Below are positions 1-7,202 of a DNA stretch of 33,296 nt, one piece after another. Every line of letters begins with the position of its first letter. Position 1 is the stretch's first letter. The position numbers were made by a program, and so were the translations under genes. Source of the stretch: Gammaproteobacteria bacterium (GTDB lineage Bacteria; Pseudomonadota; Gammaproteobacteria; Pseudomonadales; Azotimanducaceae). The notes beneath the pieces are model-generated. The model was given only the letters and a program-made list of their open reading frames with translations, did no database searches and was not told the DNA's origin. The stretch is taken from positions 1-33,296 of the forward strand of contig JAPOTJ010000046.1 in the NCBI GenBank assembly GCA_026709225.1, given 5' to 3'.

Positions 1-656
1 GCCACATAGGCGAGCAGGCCAAGTGCCGCGGCGATCATGGCACACGGCAAAATGGCGAGCCCGTCGAGCCCGTCGGTGAGGTTCACCGCGTTGCTGCTGC
101 CAACAATGACGAGGTAGGCGAGCAGCAGGTAGGCGGGACCAAGATGAAGCGCGACTTCTTTGAACACAGGCACATAGAGCGCCGTTTGCTCGCCGCCCGT
201 AGCATTGCTGTAGAGAAATCCGGCGATCGTGAGCGCGGCGACCGACTGCGCGAGGAATTTCCATCTCGCCCGCAAGCCTTGGGCATTGCCGCGCACGACT
301 TTCAGGTAGTCATCAGCGAAACCGATCAGGCCAAATGCCAAGGTCGCCAGCACCACCGTCCAGACATAGATGTTCTCAAGCCGCGCCCAGAGCACTGCGG
401 TGAGCGCGAACACGCCAAGAATCAAAAGACCGCCCATGGTGGGTGTGCCGGCCTTGGCAAGGTGGGTCTCAGGACCGTCGTCACGCACCACCTGATTGAC
501 CTGCAGCTTCTGTAGGTAGCGGATCACCGTCGAGCCCAGCAAGAGACTCAAGAGCAGCGCCGTGACCGCCGCGAATACGGTGCGTAGCGTCAAATATTGA
601 AGCACGCCGAAGCCGGAATCGACTTGCATCAGCATGTCGGTGAGCCAATTCAACAT
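1..656 (-). CDS. mraY: MraY, phospho-MurNAc-pentapeptide translocase (partial, C-terminus off the left edge)
   Basis: Integral membrane enzyme that transfers phospho-MurNAc-pentapeptide from UDP to undecaprenyl phosphate, making lipid I. The visible 218 codons start at ATG 656-654 and run off the left edge; the family is about 360 residues, so roughly 60% is present. Seen: hydrophobic N-terminal helices, the GTPTMGG segment, the catalytic pair D115-D116 in FADDYLK, and the NAVNLTDGLDG motif at about residues 189-199. The start overlaps the end of murE by 7 bases, so translation is probably coupled. In most proteobacterial dcw clusters murF lies between murE and mraY; here there is no room for it. 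Identification is secure. Confidence 0.96.
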   Translation of the reverse strand, partial: MLNWLTDMLMQVDSGFGVLQYLTLRTVFAAVTALLLSLLLGSTVIRYLQKLQVNQVVRDDGPETHLAKAGTPTMGGLLILGVFALTAVLWARLENIYVWTVVLATLAFGLIGFADDYLKVVRGNAQGLRARWKFLAQSVAALTIAGFLYSNATGGEQTALYVPVFKEVALHLGPAYLLLAYLVIVGSSNAVNLTDGLDGLAILPCAMIAAALGLLAYV

Positions 657-2095
657 GCGTGCAGCTGCCGGTTCTGCGAGAGATTGCGCGCGAGTTCAAT
701 ATCGCTGTGCGGGATGACGCATCCGCCGCGCTCAATGCCGAACTCATGGCCTTTGCCAGCAATCAGCAGCGCTTGCCCCGGCCGCGCCGAGCGGTAGGCC
801 TCTTCGGATGCGCGGGCGCGGTCGCCGACATTGTGCGGCGCGAGACGAGAAAAGCGCCTGCAGACTTCATCGCGGATATGGCAAGGCGGTTCGCCGCGTG
901 GGTTGTCGTCCGTAACCCACGCATCGACCGCAAGGCTGTCCACCACTTCGGCCATGAGCGCGCGCTTGCCTTGATCACGCTCGCCGCCGCAACCGAACAC
1001 ACAGACAACACCGTCAGCAAAGCGCCGCTGCAAGCTCTTCATCGCGCGCGCAAGGGCATCGGGCGTATGCGCGTAATCGACGATGATCGGCACCGGCGCG
1101 TCAAAGACTTGCATTCGCCCCGGCACCGGCGGCAGGCCGGTCGCGATTGTCCACATGGCGTGCATGTCAATGCCGGCGGCCGCAAGGCTCGTCATGGCGG
1201 TGAGCAGGTTCAGCGGGCCGGTTTCGCCGATCATTGGCAGAACACATGCGTAGCGGCCCCATGGCGTTTCGGCTTGCAGCTCAACACCTGTCGCCCGCTC
1301 CTGCAATGCGTATCGCACATCCGCGCCGCTACCCCTGCCGACGGTCACTACTCGCGCCTGTTTGTTGACGGCTTTCCGTATTACGCTGCTCGCGGCGTCA
1401 TCGATATTGACGACGGCAGTCTTCACAGAAGGCATGGAAAAAAGACGCGCCTTGGCAACGAGGTAGGCATCCATGTCTCGGTGGTAATCCAAATGATCGC
1501 GGCTCAAATTCGTGAACACCGCGACTTCAGGATTCACACCGCCAAGGCGGTCTTGATCGAGGGCATGCGAGCTGGCTTCGAGAGCCACCCAGCGCACGCC
1601 ACGAAAACGGAGCGCGTTCAGTCGCGCTTGCATGGTGACGGCATCCGGCGTCGTCAGGTTTGCGCTTGCGAGCTTCGGCGGCGTGCCCCAGCCGATCGTA
1701 CCGTGGCACGCCGCAGGGATATCGAGTGCGGCAAGCAAACTCGCGACGTACCAGCAGACCGAAGTCTTGCCGTTGGTGCCGGTGACGGCGACAATGCGCA
1801 GGGCGAGCGCCGGTTCGCCGTAGAAGCGCGCAGCGAGTTCGCCGATCTTGGCGCGCAAGGCCGAATCGCTGACACTCGGCACCGGCAGGTCGCGCAGCTC
1901 GCGCTCGCAGGCGATCGCCGCCGCACCGCGCTCAATGGCGTCTTGCACAAAGTCGTGGCCGTCGAGTTCGCTACCTTTGAGCGCAACGAAGAGATCCCCG
2001 GTAATGACTTCGCGCGAATCGAGCGTCAAGCCAGTGATCTGCGTCACCAGGTCACTCGACCGGGGGAAGAGCGATTTCAGCGACACGGCCGTCAT
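650..2095 (-). CDS. murE: MurE, UDP-MurNAc-L-Ala-D-Glu:meso-diaminopimelate ligase
   Basis: Cytoplasmic Mur ligase adding the third stem-peptide residue with ATP. The protein has 481 residues, normal for MurE. Seen: N-terminal UDP-MurNAc-binding domain, ATP loop TGTNGKT at 105-111, the HRDM...AKARLF region that holds the lysine expected to be carbamylated, and the C-terminal DNPR motif (D397 to R400) followed by GE, which in this family indicates meso-diaminopimelate rather than lysine as substrate. The ATG overlaps the ftsI stop as ATGA (2092-2095), and its own stop overlaps mraY. It is full length and is not a MurE-MurF fusion. GC-rich codon use matches the rest of the dcw block. Confidence 0.97.
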   Translation of the reverse strand: MTAVSLKSLFPRSSDLVTQITGLTLDSREVITGDLFVALKGSELDGHDFVQDAIERGAAAIACERELRDLPVPSVSDSALRAKIGELAARFYGEPALALRIVAVTGTNGKTSVCWYVASLLAALDIPAACHGTIGWGTPPKLASANLTTPDAVTMQARLNALRFRGVRWVALEASSHALDQDRLGGVNPEVAVFTNLSRDHLDYHRDMDAYLVAKARLFSMPSVKTAVVNIDDAASSVIRKAVNKQARVVTVGRGSGADVRYALQERATGVELQAETPWGRYACVLPMIGETGPLNLLTAMTSLAAAGIDMHAMWTIATGLPPVPGRMQVFDAPVPIIVDYAHTPDALARAMKSLQRRFADGVVCVFGCGGERDQGKRALMAEVVDSLAVDAWVTDDNPRGEPPCHIRDEVCRRFSRLAPHNVGDRARASEEAYRSARPGQALLIAGKGHEFGIERGGCVIPHSDIELARNLSQNRQLHAC

Positions 2096-3744
2096 ACGCC
2101 ACGATCCGGTGCAATACCAAGGTGGCGGACCGCAAGGCTCGCGACCTCAGCGAAGATAGGCGCGGAGACTGAACCACCGCTCGGCATCGCCGTCTTCGGC
2201 TCATCAACCTGCACAAGCAGGACGAAACGCGGACGCGCAGCCGGCACCATGCCAACAAACCAAGTCGCATGACGCGACTGATCGTAGCCAGCTTGGCCGA
2301 CTTTTCGAATCGTGCCCGTCTTGCCAGCCACGCGATAGCCGGGCACATGCGCCTTCCACGCAGTGCCCTGCGGTGTGACCACCTGCTCGAGCATGCGCAT
2401 GACCTTCTCGACATCGCCGGCGGCAAACAACCGCTTGCCTTTGATTTCGTGCCGGTCGCGCTTGAAGATGCCCGGTGTCAGACGGATGCCGCCGGTGGCA
2501 AGCGTCAAGTAGGCGCTCGCCAGCTGCATAGGCGTGACCGAGAGTCCGTAGCCGTAGGCAAGCGTTGCGCGCACAATCTCGCTCTTTAGCCCTAGCTTGC
2601 TCAGTTCTCCCGGTTCCTCGAATGGCAAGCCACTCAAGGTCGGCACACCGAAGCCAAGTCGTTCGAGCACTTCAAAAACCGCGAGGTCGTGCATGTTGAG
2701 CGCCACCTTGCTGATGCCAACCTGACTCGACTTGGCGATGACACCGGCGAGCGTAAGTGCGCCGTAATCGCTCGGATCTTCGACGAGCTTGCGCCCAACA
2801 CGGTAGTAGCCGGGGCTCGTTTCTATGATGGAATCGGGTTGATAGGCGCGATTCTTGAGCGCGGCAAGCGCGGCAAATGGCTTGATCGTTGAACCGGGTT
2901 CGAAGCTATCAGTGACCGCACGGTTCTTGCGAGCGAAATGCCCTGAAAACGGCGCGTTCGGATTGAAGCTCGGTTGGTTTACGAGCGCCATGATCTCGCC
3001 GCTTCGCGCATCTAGCATGATGAGCGCGGCGGACTTGGCGCGCGTCGCCTCGAAGGCACTTTTAAGCACCCGGTGCGCGTGGTGCTGCAAGTGCAGGTCA
3101 ATCGACAGTATCAAATCCTCGCCAAAACGCGGCATTTGCGTGTAGCCGAGATTCTTGACGACTTCGCCTTTCTCGTTGCGCAGCACCCGGCGCTTGCCGT
3201 CCTGCTGCGTGAGCGCCCGGTCATAGGCGTATTCGAGACCTTCCATGCCGCGATTGGCGCTGTCGGTCGTGCCGACGAGATGCGCCGTGATCTCGCCCGC
3301 AGGATAGAAGCGCCGGTACGCCCGCTCCGTATACAGTCCCCTTAGCCCCTGCGCTTCGACATGCGTCGCCTGTTCGGGTGTCAAGCGCTTGGCGAGGCGC
3401 ATGTATCGGCTGCCTTCCTCACGCTTGGCGCGTATCGCTTCGAGCGTGTCCGAGGCATTGAGGCCAAGCTCCCGGGAAAGATCTCGCATGACTTGGCCAT
3501 CCCAAGTAGCTAAGCTCGGATCGACCACAACGTTGAATACCGGCGTGCTGATAGCAAGCGGCTCGCCGTTGCGATCAAAAATGATGCCGCGCATCGCAGC
3601 GACGGTTTCGAGTCGATTTGAGCGGTTCGCGCCTTCGTTTTGTAAAAAGTCCTTCTGCCAGAAGCTCAGGAACACCTGATAACCAACAAAAGCACTCACC
3701 ACGAGAATGAAGCTCACGACCATGATGCGGAATCGCATGATCAT
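2092..3744 (-). CDS. ftsI: FtsI (PBP3), septal peptidoglycan transpeptidase
   Basis: Division-specific class B penicillin-binding protein that cross-links septal peptidoglycan. I place the start at ATG 3744-3742 because it overlaps the ftsL stop as ATGA, like its neighbours; an in-frame ATG 15 bases upstream is possible. That gives 550 residues. Seen: a short cytoplasmic tail, one N-terminal transmembrane helix (about residues 7-25), a pedestal domain with RGIIFDRNGEPLA, and the transpeptidase domain with the nucleophile motif S285-T-I-K288 and K475-T-G477. The second catalytic motif reads S339-S-Q341, where the common form is SxN; this substitution is unusual but may be tolerated. The gene is translationally coupled to ftsL and murE. 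Confidence 0.96.
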   Translation of the reverse strand: MIMRFRIMVVSFILVVSAFVGYQVFLSFWQKDFLQNEGANRSNRLETVAAMRGIIFDRNGEPLAISTPVFNVVVDPSLATWDGQVMRDLSRELGLNASDTLEAIRAKREEGSRYMRLAKRLTPEQATHVEAQGLRGLYTERAYRRFYPAGEITAHLVGTTDSANRGMEGLEYAYDRALTQQDGKRRVLRNEKGEVVKNLGYTQMPRFGEDLILSIDLHLQHHAHRVLKSAFEATRAKSAALIMLDARSGEIMALVNQPSFNPNAPFSGHFARKNRAVTDSFEPGSTIKPFAALAALKNRAYQPDSIIETSPGYYRVGRKLVEDPSDYGALTLAGVIAKSSQVGISKVALNMHDLAVFEVLERLGFGVPTLSGLPFEEPGELSKLGLKSEIVRATLAYGYGLSVTPMQLASAYLTLATGGIRLTPGIFKRDRHEIKGKRLFAAGDVEKVMRMLEQVVTPQGTAWKAHVPGYRVAGKTGTIRKVGQAGYDQSRHATWFVGMVPAARPRFVLLVQVDEPKTAMPSGGSVSAPIFAEVASLAVRHLGIAPDRGV

Positions 3745-4007
3745 GATGTATACACCCATTGAATACGGTCCGGGTAGCGCATACCGAGCTGCTCGCTGGC
3801 GATTGCATCGAGACGGGCGTAGCTCTTCAGCGCGCTGCGCTCAATCAGCAATCGACTGTAGATTTGCAGCTTGGTATCACCTTCATCCCAAGCGGCGTCA
3901 AGTTGACCTGCGAGCAGGCGCATCTGCTCCGCCGCGCCTGCGGAGAGCACCGCAAAGAAGGCCGCAAGCACGTAGAGAGTCACTAAGGAGCGAATGCGCT
4001 TCTTCAT
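3741..4007 (-). CDS. ftsL: FtsL, divisome scaffold protein
   Basis: Small bitopic protein that forms the FtsQLB complex and helps activate FtsWI. The 88-residue product begins MKKRIRSL, followed by one hydrophobic helix (about 8-26) and a helical, coiled-coil-like periplasmic part rich in leucine and alanine. Start chosen at ATG 4007-4005 because it overlaps the rsmH stop (ATGA); an ATG 18 bases upstream is in frame but lies within rsmH. Sequence conservation in FtsL is low, so the call rests mainly on its position between rsmH and ftsI plus size and topology. Confidence 0.9.
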   Translation of the reverse strand: MKKRIRSLVTLYVLAAFFAVLSAGAAEQMRLLAGQLDAAWDEGDTKLQIYSRLLIERSALKSYARLDAIASEQLGMRYPDRIQWVYTS

Positions 4008-4975
4008 GCCGGGCGCGCCTCGCATCGCTTTTCGATGACTCGCAGCCTGGCGCTGCGCGCGCGTGGATTGGCGGCGACCTCTTCGGCACTTGGCTTCGCA
4101 AGGCGCACGACTGACACAGCCCTATTCGTAGTGCCTTGAACTGGCAGGCTGGCGAGCTTCGGGTCTCCGGAAACAAGGTTGCGAAAGCGCTGCTTGACCA
4201 TGCGGTCTTCAAGCGAGTGAAACGCAATCACCGCCATACGGCCGCGCTCGCGCAGAATTTCAAAGCCTTCGTCGAGGACATTGGACAGCTCTTCGAGTTC
4301 TCGATTGATGTGCATGCGAAGCGCTTGGAAGACGGGTGTGGCGGGGTCGCGTCCGGTTTGCGAGCGACGTTGCCCGCGAGATGCGAGCGGCCGTACAAGC
4401 GCCGCGAGTTCGTCGGTGGAGGCGATGCTGGCATCAAGCATGGCTTGTGAAATCCTGCGGGCGCTTGCTCGGTCAAGCTCGCCGTACTCGACGAGCACTT
4501 GGCTGAGCGCTTGCTGGTCGGTGCGTTCAAGCCAAGACGCCAAGGTCTCGCCGGAAGCGCTGTCCATGCGCATATCGAGCGGACCTCGAAAACGAAAGGA
4601 GAAGCCGCGCGAAGGATCGTCAAGCTGCGCAGAAGAGACGCCGAGGTCAACGAGCAAGGCATCAACGGGACCTAGCCCGGCGGTACGCATCAAGTCTTCG
4701 ATATCGCCGAAGCAGCCCTTGAGCACGAGCACCCGCGGCTCTTCCTGCGCCCAGTCGCGCGCATGCGCGATCGCGTCAGGGTCGCGATCAATGACGACGA
4801 GGCGATCAAGCGGCCCTAGCTTCGAAAGCAGCCCGCGCGCATGACCGCCGCGGCCATAGGTCGCGTCAACGAAGAGCGAAGCGGATTCGCGCCGCTGCGC
4901 GCGAGGGCGCAGCGCACCCACCACTTCGGAGAGCAGTACCGGACGGTGCTCATAGACTGAAGGTGATTGGTTCAT
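4004..4975 (-). CDS. rsmH: RsmH (MraW), 16S rRNA m4C1402 methyltransferase
   Basis: SAM-dependent enzyme methylating N4 of C1402 of 16S rRNA in the decoding centre. The 323-residue protein begins MNQSPSVYEHRPVLLSEV. Seen: the family N-terminus YEHRPVLL, the SAM-binding VDATYGRGGHA, VDLGVSSAQLDDPSRGFSF, and the C-terminal IAFHSLEDRMVK. The reading frame is open further upstream, but ATG 4975-4973 has a good ribosome-binding site (AAGGAG about 6 bases before) and matches the family start. It overlaps the end of mraZ by 26 bases. Usual second gene of the dcw operon. Confidence 0.97.
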   Translation of the reverse strand: MNQSPSVYEHRPVLLSEVVGALRPRAQRRESASLFVDATYGRGGHARGLLSKLGPLDRLVVIDRDPDAIAHARDWAQEEPRVLVLKGCFGDIEDLMRTAGLGPVDALLVDLGVSSAQLDDPSRGFSFRFRGPLDMRMDSASGETLASWLERTDQQALSQVLVEYGELDRASARRISQAMLDASIASTDELAALVRPLASRGQRRSQTGRDPATPVFQALRMHINRELEELSNVLDEGFEILRERGRMAVIAFHSLEDRMVKQRFRNLVSGDPKLASLPVQGTTNRAVSVVRLAKPSAEEVAANPRARSARLRVIEKRCEARPA

Positions 4976-5411
4976 CTCTCTCCTTGTCCGGTTTGCTGCG
5001 CTGCGCACTGCGCCAGTCCTCGAAGCGCGCCATCCAGACGCTCTGGTTCCACAACTCAAGCTTCCTGCCGCTGCCGGCAAGGACGAGTTCTTTATTGAGC
5101 TCCGGGTATTCGCGAAGCAGCGGCGGAATGAGCAAGCGTCCACCCGAGTCCACCGAGGCTTCGCGGGCGTTGCCGATCAGGAAGCGCTGCAGGTCGCGAT
5201 AGTCGGCGCTGTCGATATTCGGGAGCGCGAGAATCTGCTGCTCAACCTCGAGCCAATGCGGTGTCGGATAAATGAGCAGGCAGGGGTCTTGATTGTGAAT
5301 GGTGACGTGGACATGCCCTTCCGAGACTTCTTGAATGATCTCGCGCACGCGAACAGGCAGCATAATGCGACCTTTCACATCCAACTTGATGTTGTGGCTT
5401 CCGCGAAACAT
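4950..5411 (-). CDS. mraZ: MraZ, AbrB-fold transcriptional regulator of the dcw cluster
   Basis: DNA-binding repressor of its own operon. The 153-residue product starts MFRGSHNIKLDVKGR and has two SpoVT/AbrB-like halves, each with the conserved D-x-x-G-R-x-x-x-P pattern: LDVKGRIMLP near residues 10-20 and VDSGGRLLIP near residue 90. The frame stays open upstream to 5564, but homologues start at MFRGS and the extension has no family character. The Shine-Dalgarno sequence is weak. First gene of the minus-strand dcw operon; a repeat array fitting its own operator lies about 55 bases upstream. Confidence 0.95.
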   Translation of the reverse strand: MFRGSHNIKLDVKGRIMLPVRVREIIQEVSEGHVHVTIHNQDPCLLIYPTPHWLEVEQQILALPNIDSADYRDLQRFLIGNAREASVDSGGRLLIPPLLREYPELNKELVLAGSGRKLELWNQSVWMARFEDWRSAQRSKPDKERDEPITFSL

Positions 5412-5466
5412 CACACAACTGCTTGTGGTAAAGGCTCCATTGTCAAAGCGGCCACACCCATTGGCA

Positions 5467-5506
5467 GTCCCACTATTTGACACAATTCGACACAAAACTA
5501 ACACAT
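5467..5506 (-). promoter_or_regulatory. Putative MraZ operator: four GTG-type direct repeats upstream of mraZ
   Basis: On the minus strand GTG triplets begin at 5504, 5493, 5483 and 5473, spaced 11, 10 and 10 bases, i.e. one helical turn. The units read GTGTT, GTGTC, GTGTC and GTGGG. MraZ is known to bind arrays of short direct repeats (TGGGN-type in E. coli, GTGK-type in Mollicutes) about 10 bases apart just upstream of its own gene. The array lies between a -10-like hexamer and the mraZ start, so binding would block initiation. Inference from pattern and position. Confidence 0.65.
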
Positions 5507-5534
5507 ATAATCTTTTTTCTCCACCCCATAGCAA
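5507..5534 (-). promoter_or_regulatory. Possible sigma70-type promoter of the mraZ operon
   Basis: Read on minus: TTGCTA (5534-5529), 16-base spacer, GATTAT (5512-5507). Each hexamer matches the consensus at about four of six positions. The adjacent GTG repeats would cover the start site and early transcribed region. Other hexamer choices within the AT-rich stretch are possible. Confidence 0.35.
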
Positions 5535-5637
5535 AGATTTTTTCAATTCGGGTGTAGAGCGCACCGGCGACCGCTCTCCCTTTCGAGAGAGTCATTCGCG
5601 TCAAAACGGTTCGGCGAGGTGCCGCGGGTCAGTGCAG

Positions 5638-5664
5638 CTAGGGCGTGTTCACACTACGCCCTAG
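5638..5664. repeat. Left island-boundary repeat inside a perfect hairpin
   Basis: The 16 bases at 5641-5656 (GGGCGTGTTCACACTA) recur as an exact reverse complement at 25371-25386, after which two of the next three bases also agree. Here they lie in a perfect stem: CTAGGGCGT (5638-5646), 9-base loop, ACGCCCTAG (5656-5664). The TAG stop of the PIN-toxin gene is inside the right arm. Both copies read inward from the island edges, like transposon terminal repeats. The hairpin could also act as a transcription terminator for the toxin gene, though no T-run follows. Confidence 0.6.
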
Positions 5665-6275
5665 GAAGTATCAGCTTGCGGAGACGGTGTCCAGTCGCTT
5701 CCAATGAGCGCCTGCTCATCGATGCCATCGGGAAGGTCGCGGAATACCTGGCGATCCTGTGGGCGGCGGTTGGGTTTAGTCGGATTCGTCATCTCGCGAA
5801 TCACGGCATCGGCGGATTGCACGACACCGACTTTTTCCATGCCACGAAGCAGCCCGACTGTCGACAGAAGGTGCATATTTGGAGGCTTCTGAAACACGCG
5901 CAGCCCTCTGTCTTCGTACAAGATCAGCAGCGGTTCGTTTGAATTGAGATAGCGCCGCACGCCTCCTGAGTCACTAATGAAGTCCATCATCGCAAGCTCG
6001 CCAACGTTTCGTTTGCGCGGTTTCCCTGCTTTGACCCTTTCTCGTTCATAAGCTCCGATATCGGTGCGCCCTATGATGAATGGAGGGCTGTTCGAATCGA
6101 TGAATGCCTTGACTTCGGCATCCTTGGGGTAGCTCAGATCGCTTGTGACTTCGTCGTAGACGGCATCCACAACGACGACCGGCATGTCCAGTGCCAGCAG
6201 CAGGTCGAGCTGGTCAGCGACCCAGAGGCTGTTGAGTGGCCCGGCATCAGGAATGACCAGCACACAGCGCTTCAT
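5661..6275 (-). CDS. PIN-domain toxin-like protein (VapC-type) paired with an RHH antitoxin
   Basis: Likely Mg2+-dependent RNase toxin. The 204-residue protein is PIN-like: VIPDAGPLNSL with acidic D10, VVDAVYDEVT with E42, VGELAMMDF with E93, and LYEDRGL with D122, the order and spacing of acidic residues expected for the PIN active site. It is longer than typical VapC (about 130 residues), with an extra 60-residue proline-rich tail of unknown role. Its ATG overlaps the stop of the upstream antitoxin by four bases (ATGA), so the two are coupled. Its TAG stop lies in the left boundary hairpin, so the true C-terminus may have been changed by whatever placed that repeat. The target RNA cannot be inferred. 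Confidence 0.75.
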   Translation of the reverse strand: MKRCVLVIPDAGPLNSLWVADQLDLLLALDMPVVVVDAVYDEVTSDLSYPKDAEVKAFIDSNSPPFIIGRTDIGAYERERVKAGKPRKRNVGELAMMDFISDSGGVRRYLNSNEPLLILYEDRGLRVFQKPPNMHLLSTVGLLRGMEKVGVVQSADAVIREMTNPTKPNRRPQDRQVFRDLPDGIDEQALIGSDWTPSPQADTS

Positions 6276-6625
6276 GCGGAGGCGAAGATGCGTGCGAAAG
6301 TGATTGCCTCATTTTCGACCTCGTGCTCCGATGGGCGTGGCGGGACAAGTCCCGCGTCGCCGAGCGCGACCAAGAGAGCCGCATAGTCCCGGACATCAGC
6401 ACGACGAATCGCCTCGTCACGCCCGATGATGCCTGCCGCGTAGTCTTGCAGCGGCCCTCCCGCCAAGCGTTCAGGCTCTGCCGTGACTGCCTCCAAGTGC
6501 GCCCGCACAATAGCCGTCATGGTTGTTCCCTGCGCCGCGGCATAGGCTTTCGTGCGGACAATGAGGGACTCCGGGAGATTGAGGGTCGTGTTCCTAGTAG
6601 GCATTGGCTGAACTGGCGCATTCAC
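6272..6625 (-). CDS. Ribbon-helix-helix antitoxin
   Basis: The 117-residue protein carries an N-terminal ribbon-helix-helix fold: RNTTLNLPESLIVRTKAYAA (about residues 11-30) followed by AQGTTMTAIVRAHLEAV, the usual beta strand, helix, turn, helix of CopG/Arc-type DNA-binding antitoxins. The C-terminal half, rich in charged residues and ending ENEAITFARIFASA, probably wraps the toxin. Start taken at ATG 6625-6623; an in-frame ATG at 6604 is possible. No clear Shine-Dalgarno precedes either. The palindrome over the first ATG suggests autoregulation. Overlaps the PIN gene by four bases. Confidence 0.75.
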   Translation of the reverse strand: MNAPVQPMPTRNTTLNLPESLIVRTKAYAAAQGTTMTAIVRAHLEAVTAEPERLAGGPLQDYAAGIIGRDEAIRRADVRDYAALLVALGDAGLVPPRPSEHEVENEAITFARIFASA

Positions 6626-6637
6626 ATATATATGTGA
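6622..6637. promoter_or_regulatory. 16-base palindrome over the antitoxin start codon (putative operator)
   Basis: TCACATATATATGTGA is a perfect inverted repeat covering the antitoxin ATG (6625-6623). RHH antitoxins usually repress their own promoters through such sites. A -10-like TACAAT lies just upstream on minus at 6649-6644; I see no good -35. With this -10 the leader would be about 12 bases or less, so the operator would cover the transcription start. Confidence 0.6.
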
Positions 6638-6714
6638 GACTGGATTGTAGCAGGGAGTGAGAACTTGGACGCGAGGCGTCTCTCACGCATGTTCTCGTAT
6701 TCAAGTAACACTTC

Positions 6715-6742
6715 TTGACAATGGTTGTTTCCTTGCTAGAGT
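6715..6742 (+). promoter_or_regulatory. Promoter of the vapB-like gene, probably leaderless
   Basis: A perfect -35 TTGACA (6715-6720), 16-base spacer and TAGAGT (6737-6742). The predicted start site is about 7 bases further, at or beside the ATG at 6749, so the mRNA would have essentially no 5' leader. The AGGA just before the ATG is one base away, too close to act as a normal ribosome-binding site. Confidence 0.55.
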
Positions 6743-6748
6743 TAGGAC

Positions 6749-7066
6749 ATGAGCAAAGTCACATCCAAACCACAAGCAATCCTGCCAAAAGCGATTGCGC
6801 AGTCCTATCAAATTCGACCGGGCGACGATGTTGAGTTTGAAGCTGCGGCAGATGTCACTCGCATCCTACCCACCAGAACGAAAGGTCAGGATAAATTGCT
6901 CGATGTCAAGACTCGACTTCGAATATTCGATTCAGCAACTGAACGTCAGCAAATCCGTGAGATCAACCGGCAAACCCAGGAAGCCGAGACAGACGACGAT
7001 TCATCTGCCTGCCGAGGCTGGACTCGGGAAGAACTCTATGAACGCGGCGCACCGCTTGCTGGTTGA
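6749..7066 (+). CDS. AbrB/SpoVT-type antitoxin (VapB-like)
   Basis: A 105-residue protein with an N-terminal swapped-hairpin AbrB domain: SKVTSKPQAILPKAIAQSY followed by IRPGDDVEFEAA, close to the usual S-K-V-T-S-K-G-Q-V-T-I-P / G-I-K-P-G-D pattern. One difference is P in place of the usual G after SK. The rest is charged and likely disordered until the C-terminal GWTREELYERG, typical of VapB toxin-binding tails. The vapC-like frame starts inside its last 29 bases, as in many vapBC pairs, but that toxin is broken, so the antitoxin is probably an orphan. Confidence 0.7.
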   Translation: MSKVTSKPQAILPKAIAQSYQIRPGDDVEFEAAADVTRILPTRTKGQDKLLDVKTRLRIFDSATERQQIREINRQTQEAETDDDSSACRGWTREELYERGAPLAG

Positions 7067-7202
7067 CACCAACATCTTGGTGTATAGGTGCGATGGTCGC
7101 TATCCCGGCAAGAAACGTATCAATCTAGGGCTCTGTCCGGATAGAGAATCCTTTTGCTTCGCTGCGCGTTCGATAGAAGCTGCCTCCCATCGCGAAAAAT
7201 GA
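7038..7202 (+). pseudogene. Truncated vapC-like PIN toxin (N-terminus only)
   Basis: From ATG 7038 the frame encodes MNAAHRLLVDTNILVYRCDG and about 34 more residues, ending at TGA 7200-7202. LLVDTNILVY is the classic first PIN motif of VapC, with the first catalytic aspartate. None of the later acidic motifs is present and the tail (CFAARSIEAASHREK) has no PIN character. A complete VapC has about 130 residues. The break is followed at once by hsdR, whose ATG overlaps this frame's stop. The simplest reading is that arrival of the restriction operon, or a deletion next to it, removed most of vapC. Confidence 0.7.

Noticed and set aside
659-2272. A 537-codon open frame on plus opposite murE
   Set aside because: Arginine/histidine-rich translation with no motifs; it mirrors the GC-rich murE frame, which is full of recognised family motifs.
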